A stretch of 64,000 bases of DNA. Origin: Megalobrama amblycephala. Its lineage: Eukaryota > Chordata > Actinopteri > Cypriniformes > Xenocyprididae. Where the stretch lies: NCBI RefSeq assembly GCF_018812025.1, contig NC_063051.1, positions 626,001-690,000 on the forward strand, in the 5' to 3' direction. A program made the translations under genes and the position numbers. Within the stretch, counting starts at the first letter, position 1; every line of letters begins with the position of its first letter. This document shows, piece after piece, positions 55,439-64,000 of this stretch. The notes under the pieces were generated by a model. It was not told the DNA's origin. It worked only from the letters and a program-made list of their open reading frames with translations, and ran no database searches.

Positions 55439-58400
55439 ATGTCGCACAGAAGAAGTCGGAGTAGTACGCCACCCTCGTACACCACCAACAGCAATGACCC
55501 TCGTGACCTGGAGCGAAGGATTTTTGTTGGAAATTTGCCCACGGCACACATGGCGAAGAAGGACATGGAGGATCTGTTCAGGCCATATGGGAAAATACAG
55601 GGTTAGTAGCGTATAAATTAAACGACTTATTTAGCCGTTTCGGAAAAAATAGTATTTTATAGTGTTCGCTGCAGTTTTAATTTGTTTTATCCACATTTCT
55701 TTAGACTTTGGTCTGAAGACTTTAGCTGCGCTTTTAGAAAGCAAGGGAAGCTTAGGCCTAAAATCCACCAACAAACGCCTTTTTTTGCGTAAAACGAAAT
55801 GATTGTTCCCTTTTTCAGCTTTGTCCCTGTTTCGTGGGTACGGATTTGTGCAGTTTGAGCGAGTGGAGGATGCCGAGGCTGCTAAAGCCGGACATAACGG
55901 TCGAATTTATAGAGGTTATAAACTAGGTAAGGTCTGATTTAGTATTTAAACACTGGAGTGATTTGGGCAGTTTTTACGTCAAAGTTTTAACATTTTAACT
56001 TTAGAGAAATAAAACTTAGGACCAACTAATTGTATGATCTAATTTTACTGTAATAACTGCAATGTGGTGAATCTAATAAAGCCAAACTTTAACATCAAAG
56101 ATGATCCTTATGTAAATTGCATATTAGTTTTTTTTCCTCTCTACTCTCAGCATCTTGTGTCTGAGCTTTTGTTTATGTGAAGGTATAACTATAAGCTATA
56201 AATCCAGTTGGCACTTTTCACAAATGGATTACTTATTGACTTTTTGAAACAAATTCAAAAAAGTCCCAATGTTTTCCCATTTCACTGGTCTTGTTCTTTT
56301 TGACTGCAATTAAAATCTTCTTGACTGTATGATTAAAATCATACAATAGTATCATAATTTCAAAACACGTTTTGAATTGGTAACATTTATTTTTAGTTCC
56401 TATTATACACTGTTTGTGCAAAGTTCCAGTTTTTGTTGGTGGTAGAAGGTCTAATTCGGGAGGTGTTTAATAAGTGTTTACTGCTGGGGAATCTCAAATA
56501 CTGACGCACAGGTTAACAAGATCCTTTACAGCTTTTTTTCCCCACATTGTAGTATTTACTATTGAAACTTTGGAAATGCTTATTTAGACGCAGCAGACTG
56601 TTAAATGTTCATCCTCTTACTGAAAGAAAAACAAACTCGTTTGGCTCTGAAATATTTCCGTCTTCTGTCATGTTGAACGTTTGGATTGGTTTATTTTCAG
56701 ATGTAAATATGGCAGCGGAGAGACGACAGAATAAATCCAGGTCAAGCCCTCCACGCAGGTAAAGTATCGTTGGGATTTTTGCTAATGAAGACGACATCTA
56801 TCGAGAATTTTGGTAAACGTTTTTCCCTCCACAATGGAATTCATCGAAAGAGCTAGAGTACACCAATATCGTTGTCGGGTGCGCGAAATCGGCTCAATCA
56901 ATATTTCTCGTGGCTCTTCGATTTTAGTTTGTTCTATTTTTTTTTTCTTTCCCTTTTCCTCACTTTTAGTTGTATCAGAATTAACTGAAATAAAGTTGAA
57001 AGGGTAATTTGAGTGCGTTTCCCTTGGTGTGTCTTTGTCTAAACGGTGTGTTACTGTTCACTTACCATGCACAGTTTTCAAAATCGTCAACTGGGAATCG
57101 CTGATTCCTCAAAACATTCTCAAAATCCTAATTATTTCATGTGTTCAGATGGGATGGAAACAATTAAAATTAATAATTTAAGCAGTTCCAGTTGTTGGAT
57201 ATTTTTTATTATTATATTTGGAGGTTGGTGTTTGTCTTTCCAGTCCATTCATCATCACCTCCTCAATTTTAAAAGAAAAAAACTTTATTGTTCTTGCACT
57301 GGCGTGGAACAGAGTGCGGTTCATTGCGTTGGTTTACCCTAAAGCAATTTTAAATTAAAAACCCATGCTCTTAGGCTTAATTTAAATAAAAAAAATTTTT
57401 GACAAAAAAACAAAAACAAAAAAAAAACATTATCATCATGTGAATCTTGCTGCTCATTTTACATAAATTTGACTTGGAAACTCAATGGAACTAAAGGATA
57501 CTAATGGTAACCTCAAAGAGATAATGTTCGACATGTTTCATATTACATCCATTTTTGGAGACGGCTATATTCAGAGTTTGCAACAGAGCATTTCATGACC
57601 GAAATTAAGTGAATTTTGCAATGAATAGGATTAATTAATGGCACCACCCTCTCATTTCTGTGCCCTTCCGCAACAACTCTGAAAGCGTTTAAATGAATGA
57701 GATCTGGTAGAAATAAATTGTTTTACAGTTTCTCTTTTTTTATTTATTTTTAAATTGTTTTTACCATTTGACTAACATTGTAACAGTTTTTAAGTATTTG
57801 ATGGTAAATTAAGTTGTCTAATAGAGCTTTTTTTGGGGGTAACGTTTTTTTAAGTTGGCACGTTTTGACTAAGTGTATTTTGTCTGTTTAGGCCATCCAG
57901 CGCTTACGGGGACAGTCGAGAGCCCCGTCCACGTTCTCGGTCCCCGGTGCATGGGCGAGATTCTCGAGACCACCGTGACAGTCGAGAGATGAGGGGGGAT
58001 AGCCGTGAACCACGTACCGGTCCACCTCGTGAGCATGAACCTAGAGCCCCAGCCGATGACCGATACAGGGGGTCAGAGAGCAGGGAGAAAGATCCTTCCT
58101 ACAGGTGCACACACAATGCATTTCATCTATTTTGTAATCTAATTTGCTTTCAGGTGACATCACATCATCTAAACAACTTTACTGTGTTTCCACAGAGAGG
58201 AAGGGTATGATCGTTATTACCGTGCGGATTACGACTACTATCGGAAGAAAGAGGAGACGTACCCAGAGCGCTACAGAGAACCCTGGAATGGCAGGAGAGA
58301 GTCAGAGGGTTTGTTTGACATTTACAAGCATTCTGAAATAAAGCTAATATTTTGCATGAAGAAAATTAATCCTATTTTGAAAATCAAGGTTGTTTTTTGT

Positions 58401-61400
58401 TTTTTGTTTTTTTTGCATTGTGTTAAATTTAAGAAAATTCAACATGTTTCTATTTAACCCTTAAATGCATACCTCGGGTCTTTAGTGACCCAGGACGTCA
58501 TTCACTACCCTCCTCCTCCTCATTCATTTTTTAAAGTTAGACTTCATCCTTCTTGGTATTCCTGAATCGATTCATTATAAAGAATATAACATGAAAAAAA
58601 TCATAAAATTATAAAAGAGTGCCTATTTTTGAATTCATTTTTTGTAAAAATTGTATAGGGTCGCTAACGACTCGAGGTGTGTATCAGTGTATGTCAATTT
58701 TTTCTGCACAACAATAATTGAATCTTAGATGATGGAATAAGTGCAATTCACCTTTATTCCACAAGGTGGCAACGTCTGATACACAATGCTGAAGTGACGA
58801 TTCTTTCAGGCAGAAAACGAAATGAGAAAAACATGAAATGGCTCAGTGATTTACTGCAGAGCAAGTACGAAACGCAATCATATATGACTGTAACTGTCAC
58901 TGGATGGATCTGGTGAAGCTGTTAGCGATCGAAATATTGATTTTGAAGATGTTAAAAATTATATAGTTCTGAGAATATGTTTGAGATCGCGAATGGGCTC
59001 ATATTTGCGACCTCAAACATAAAACTAGCCTATTATTTGCTGAATTTACTGGGAAATGAGCTCTGATGAGGACAGTGATTATAGCATAAAACATATGCTC
59101 AAACTGAACCCTTTCAAGCTCCAAAAGGTAACAAAATATGATTTATTTTATTCTTCTGTAATTGTTGCTCTAATATCAGAGGAGTTTTATACTATCGCGA
59201 CAGGTAGAGATCCTTCCGTGTTATAGATCCGGGTTGATAAAGACCCGAATATGTAAGAATGATTGGCGAAACAGTCATGCATTTAAGGGTTAAATAAACG
59301 TCAATGAAAGGCAGTACAACAAATACTACCATGACACCTTTTTTTAGTTTTTGCATTAAATGCATTATAGCCTTGTTCAGATTGTCAGTCCAAATCCGAT
59401 TTTTGTGCTTATCCGATTGGACTTTTATCATATTTATCATTTTATCATTTTGGATCATATTTAGCGAATGTGAATGGCAAAAAAAATCATGTGAAATGAG
59501 ATTTTTACAAATTCGTGTCGAGCCACATTCATGTTGTTTGAAATCCTATTTCTGGAAATCTGTTTCAGTATGACTGCTCTGATTGGATCTTGTGGTTCAG
59601 TGTTATTGCCATAGAAAACAATGCAGATATTCTGGAAAACGAAAGAGCGGCATGGACACACAAATCGGATCTGAACAGTTGTGATACACAGTGTTGGACA
59701 GTCAGTAATTTAGATCAGATTCCAATTGGATACACACGTATTCGGATTTAGACTGACAGTGTGAATGTGGACTATGAAAATATCACAGTGGAAAAATCTT
59801 TAAGATATTTTAATATCTAAATGTATAAAATCTTTATTTTTGTGATATGACAGTACAGGCACATTCTTGGTTGTTTTGAGTTTCTCCTAAGTAGTGTTTT
59901 ATTTGTGGTAGTGCTAATGTTCCAACAGTCACTGTTAGCAGCATTGGTAATTAATTTGGGTTAGTTGCATGAGAACTTTTCCCGTGATGAGGCTTGCTAA
60001 GCGTTTATTTCTGAATTCACAGAAGAGCGCCTGCGTCCTGAAGAGCGTCGTAGGAACGAACTTTACCGTCAATATTACGAAGAGCTGCAGAGGCGCTATG
60101 ATGCTGAGAGACCAGTGGATTGTTCTGTCATAGTCGTCAACAAGCTGCAAAAGTGAGTCTGTGTTCTTAGAGACTGATTAAAGCATCTTAAGAAATTATT
60201 TCCTAGAGACACCGTTACATGTTCTGCTCCGTGCAGGGAATATGCCGAGACAGTGGGCAGGAAGGTTCGGGATCTGGGTATGGTGGTGGATCTCATCTTC
60301 CTGAATACTGAAGTGTCATTGACCCAAGCTCTGGAGGATGTAAGTCGGGCTCGCACACCCTTTGCCATTATCATCACCCAGCAGCACCAAGTACATCGTT
60401 CCTGTACGGTCAACATCCTCTTTGGGACCCCGCAAGGTATGTATCCTTCCACAAAGAGTTGATACTTGAGATTGATTTACTTGCATATCGGCGTTAAGCT
60501 GAAAATATCCAGTGTGACACCACAGTATATTCTTAAACCTTTTTTGAGCCAATGTCTTCACTCTTAATATATAATATTGTGGATGTTCGTACTTCACTCC
60601 ACTCTTTGACTGCAATTCATATAAGCTACAATGAATGTTTTACCACAATGTTTCTTTTTTCTTGTTGCAGAGCACAGGAACATGCCCATGCAGGATGCCA
60701 TGGTGCTGGTGGCCCACAACTTTGAATCCTTTAAAGCTGAACACCGCACTAAAGAAAGGGATGAGATTGCGAGGAAGGCGGCCAAGATGGCCGACGATGT
60801 GTTGATGCGAGAACATGACAGAGAGGGCCATCCCGTCTCTCTCCTGACCCCCATCACACTGCTGTCGGAGGGCAGGTAGGTCAACTAATTTTCAGGTTTT
60901 TAATGTTTTTGAAAGAAGTGTTCTGCTCACCAAGGCTGCATTTATTGGATCAAAAGAACAGTAAATATATACTGAAATATTATTACAATTTAAAATAACT
61001 GTTTTCTATGTGAATAGATGTTAAAGTGTAATTTATTCCTGTGATCACAGCTGAATTTTTAGCCTCATTACTCCAGTCGTCAGTGTCACATGATCCTTCA
61101 GAAATCATTGGAACATTGATCCTTCAAGGAACGTTGCTGATTATTGTCAGTGTTGTCATGCTGCTTCATATTTTGGTGTTAAATATGATGGATTGTCTTT
61201 GCATCTCTCAGGTTTATGACTCCAGATGAGTTGGCCAGGCTAATTGAATATCTGAGAGACAAACGTGATCGTCTTGTCAGAAGCAGTACTGATGCAGGTA
61301 TGCTGTTCACGCCATGTTGTATGCTTTCGAATCACTCTCGCAGTACTTTGATGTCATACACCTTAATCATACACAGTAATTACAACATGGCATGAATGCA

Positions 61401-62049
61401 CCTTTTCACATTACCAATCAAGTCTTACCTTTCACTGTTTTTGGTCTCTCAAGGATCACACCCTCCACCTGCGACCCACGAGCCCTCTCAGACGACACCG
61501 GCTCTATCTGTGCCAGCTCAACCCACGTACTCCAGCCTGTCCCTGCATTCCACCCATCTGACCGCTGCATCCAACCCTGCCTCCACCGCCACCAGCCAAC
61601 AGCAAGAGCTCCAGGCTAAAATTCTCAGCATCTTCAACAGCGGCAGCGGCGCATCTTCAGTGTCCAGCCCCGCTCCGGTATCCCAAACGCAGGGTTACAC
61701 CTCCAGCCTCGGCCCTCAGACCACTGGGCTCCAGTCTTCTCATGCCGCCGGCATACCCAAAATAGCTGCTGTCCAGCCACAGAGCATGATGAGCCCTCGG
61801 CCATCCTTGAGGCCTCCTGGCGCTCGTATGCCGGGGCCGGTCGGCCCTCCAAGGCCGGCTGTTACCGCCGGCACTGGGATCAACTTCGACAACCCCAGCG
61901 TGCAGAAAGCCTTGGATACGCTCATCCAGAGTGGCCCCATTAACCACTTGGTGAATATGGGATCTGGGGGTCAAGGGCCACGGTCAGCGCAGGGAATGGG
62001 CCAGAGCATGGATCCACCACCCATGTCCCATTATTCCCGCCATTACTGA
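55439..62049 (+). CDS. ncoa5: Nuclear receptor coactivator 5 with N-terminal RRM
   Basis: Ten coding exons: 55439-55601, 55819-55926, 56701-56758, 57892-58104, 58196-58308, 60023-60152, 60237-60436, 60671-60875, 61212-61297, 61454-62049. Total 1872 bases, 623 aa. Exons 1-3 encode an RRM with RNP2 IFVGNL (28-33) and RNP1 RGYGFVQF (60-67). An Arg/Ser/Asp-rich region follows. Then comes the anticodon-binding-like domain (DCSVIVVNK... VGRKVRDLGMVVDLIFLNTE ... SCTVNILFGTPQ), typical of NCOA5. The conserved C-terminus includes GINFDNPSVQKALDTLIQSG and ends SRHY. NCOA5 is a nuclear coregulator of oestrogen and other receptors. The usual LxxLL box position reads PITLL (389-393). AATAAA signals lie at 62054-62059 and 62314-62319. 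Long introns hold MITEs. Confidence 0.97.
56830..57880. other. ncoa5 intron, nothing recognised
   Basis: T-rich and A-rich intronic DNA between exons at 56758 and 57892. No transposon termini or supported exon. Confidence 0.5.
58458..59289. mobile_element. TTAA MITE with CCCTTAAATGCAT termini
   Basis: TTAA at 58454-58457 and 59290-59293. Inverted ends CCCTTAAATGCAT and ATGCATTTAAGGG. It lies in the 1.7-kb ncoa5 intron between exons at 58308 and 60023. No coding frame. Confidence 0.82.
59362..59780. mobile_element. MITE with 'ttcagattgtcagtccaaatc' ends
   Basis: The left end 'ttcagattgtcagtccaaatc' and the right end 'cggatttagactgacagtg' are imperfect inverted repeats, with further 'ccgattggactttt' motifs facing each other inside. 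It sits 3' of the previous element in the same ncoa5 intron. Borders are approximate. Confidence 0.55.
60900..61165. mobile_element. CACTACCGTTCAAAAG-family MITE fragment
   Basis: It matches the family in reverse orientation ('caaggctgcatttattggat', 'cagtgtcacatgatccttca'), with both termini lost. It lies in an ncoa5 intron. Confidence 0.7.
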
Positions 62050-62446
62050 AATGAATAAATTTGACATGAATCGAGAAGTCGGCGTTGCTCTGAATCATCA
62101 TAAATTATTTTTGTTCCCGTGTCATTTGTGATAACACAAACGCGTTGTGTGAAGTCATAGTTTTCTGGTTTTACGGTTTTCTTTTTCTTTTTACTCTAAT
62201 GTGATAAATGAAACCTTTACAGAGCATGATTGTGTAATGCATCAATATATGGAAAAATTTCTGTTGTTTTATATGGAATTTGTGCATTGTATATACCAGC
62301 CAACTTCTGAATTAATAAATTCATTTTAGATACAAAAATTCTGATCTCTCTTCAATTCGTTTCACAGCTTCTCATTGTGTCTTAACTAGAAAGGCTGAAA
62401 TACATAATTTTTGCCTAAATTTGCAGTCTGGGGGCATCGATGTTAA

Positions 62447-63015
62447 AGGGTTAGTTCACCCAAAAAAGAAAATAATGTCATTTATTACTCGCCCTCATGT
62501 CGTTCCACACCCGTAAGACCTTCGTTCATCTTCAGAACACAAATGAAGATATTTTTGATTTAAATCCGATGGCTCAGTGAGGCCTGCATGGACAGCAATG
62601 GTACTTCCTCTCTCGAGATCCATAAAGGTACTAAAAACATTTAAATCAGTTCATTCTACCTTAATATTGTAAAGCGACGAGAATATTTTTTGTGCGCAAA
62701 AAAACCCCCCAAAAATGACACTATCCTTGAACCTTTTGAGTTGAATCATGATTCGGATCGCGCATCAAACTGCTGAAATCATGTGACTTTGGCGTCCGAT
62801 GTACTGATTTGATTCATAACGCTCCGAAGCTTCAAGAAGCAGTGTTATGAAATTGGCCATCACTAAGTTATTTTATTTTTTTGGCACACACAAAAATATT
62901 CTCATCACTTTATAATATTAAGGCAGAACCACTGTACTCACATGAACTGATTTAAACATGTTTTTAGTACATTAATGGATCTTGAGAGAGGAAGTACCAT
63001 TGTTGTCTATGCAGG
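62447..63015. mobile_element. Truncated TTAA foldback element
   Basis: TTAA at 62443-62446, then AGGGTTAGTTCACCC and a left arm similar to 5085-5440. The right arm mirrors it from about 62890 but stops near 63015, in 'tgcaggcctcac', without the outer terminus or TTAA. It is downstream of ncoa5. Confidence 0.75.
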
Positions 63016-63327
63016 CCTCACTATTACTGGAATATGAATATATTGGTAACACTTCATATGAACTAAGAATGAACAACACAGCTAAAGCAATAATTAATCT
63101 TAATAATGTATTAGTAAATGTTGAAATTAACATTGTTAATGTTAGTTCACAGTGCATTAACTAAACAACGAACAGCTGAATTTTTATTAACAAAGATTAA
63201 TAAATACAGTAACAAATGTATTGTAAGTGTTACCAAAACATAAATATAAACAGTATTTAGTTCACGAGGAAGATCTCCACACTTACTGTCTCTGCTCCAA
63301 AATCCAACCACAAACGCTTTGAGGAAT

Positions 63328-64000
63328 TACACTGCGTTCCAAATTATTATGCAATTGACATATCAGTAAGATTTCAGTACAATAAACATTCAGATTTTAG
63401 TTTTTCTAAGAAAATGTTTGTTTGTTTGTTTATTTATCCATGTCTTTTTAGATAACTGGTATCAATCTTAGACAAAATAAATTGCCAGATCTATGGAAAC
63501 CCTACTTAGAGGTTGTTCCACATTATTAAGCAAGTCACAGTTCTCATGCAATATGGGAGGAAGAAAGATCTTTCTGAAGATGAAAAGCATGAAATGGTGC
63601 AATGTTGTGCAAAAGGCATGAAAACAACTAATATTGTGTGAAACTGAATGGAGATTATCGAATTATAAGATTTGTGAGTGATTACTCGGTCAGATAAAGG
63701 CTTATTAATGAAAGTTCCTATTAGAAAAATTAATTGTATTAAAAGGGCAGCTTTAAAAAAAAGCCAGTGTTGAGCAGAAAACAGGTATTTGAAGCTGCTG
63801 GTGTCTCTGGAGTCTTGAGAGCCTCACCATGCAGGCTGGCAGTTGTGCGTAAAGATGCATTTTAGACACCACTAACCAAACCTAACAAAGAGAAACATTT
63901 ACAGTGGGTGTAGAAATACATTTTTAAACAGTTTTATTTTTGCAGCATGGGATAGTGCATAGTGCATTGTACAATAGTGCATTGTACTATGCACTATCCT
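63328..64000. mobile_element. Probable decayed Tc1-like element, runs off the window
   Basis: It starts at a 'cactgcgttccaaattattatg' type end, echoed near 63515 by 'gttccacattattaagcaa'. Short broken frames further right resemble Tc1 transposase pieces: DEKHEMVQCCAKGMK near 63580, and a C-terminal-like LTKPNKEKHLQW near 63885. Stops and shifts are frequent, so it is a relic. The last 60 bases contain 'tagtgcattgtacaatagtg' palindromes. Confidence 0.4.

Noticed and set aside
61634..61974. Minus-strand frames of up to 105 codons inside the last ncoa5 exon
   Set aside because: They are antisense shadows of GC-rich coding sequence whose plus-strand frame matches the NCOA5 C-terminus.

Overview
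The window is vertebrate, very probably from a cyprinid fish. It has spliced genes with GT/AG introns, CpG-rich promoters, AT-rich introns, and dense short DNA transposons of types common in carp and zebrafish relatives. The call rests on protein similarity from memory and on repeat character; no search was run. I rebuilt each gene exon by exon from splice sites and reading phase, and every junction is in phase.

Layout. 1-7 kb: dnttip1 (minus strand, first nine coding exons; its 3' end lies left of position 1). 7-12.5 kb: transposons, then a repeat-poor AT-rich stretch that looks like a long 3' UTR and carries a possible orphan terminal exon. 12.5-26.7 kb: pcif1 (minus, 15 coding exons plus a 5' noncoding exon, 720 aa). 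26.7-33.7 kb: a large intergenic region between two divergent genes. It holds a Harbinger-like element and a repeat-poor island with nuclear-receptor-like sites. 33.7-44.8 kb: pltp (plus, 486 aa), whose introns hold two foldback/minisatellite arrays. 46.4-52.1 kb: ctsa (minus, 469 aa), tail-to-tail with pltp. 52.1-55.4 kb: a CpG-rich promoter zone, an unrecognised small ORF, a MITE and a frameshifted exon-like sequence. 55.4-62.3 kb: ncoa5 (plus, 623 aa, with an N-terminal RRM). 62.4-64 kb: repeats.

The genes are not one pathway. PLTP is a secreted phospholipid-transfer protein, CTSA a lysosomal serine carboxypeptidase, PCIF1 the cap-adjacent m6Am methyltransferase, DNTTIP1 a subunit of the MiDAC deacetylase complex, and NCOA5 a nuclear-receptor coregulator with an RNA-binding-type N-terminus. 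All five have human orthologues on chromosome 20q13.12. The CTSA-PLTP-PCIF1 trio keeps its relative order and orientation, but the trio appears inverted with respect to DNTTIP1 and NCOA5.

No wholly new system is evident. The best leads are a perfect 13-bp inverted repeat carrying two TFEB/MITF-type E-boxes just upstream of ctsa, an IR1 (FXR-type) site upstream of pltp, loss of the LxxLL box in ncoa5, two unassigned exon-like sequences, and tandem arrays grown inside foldback elements in pltp introns.
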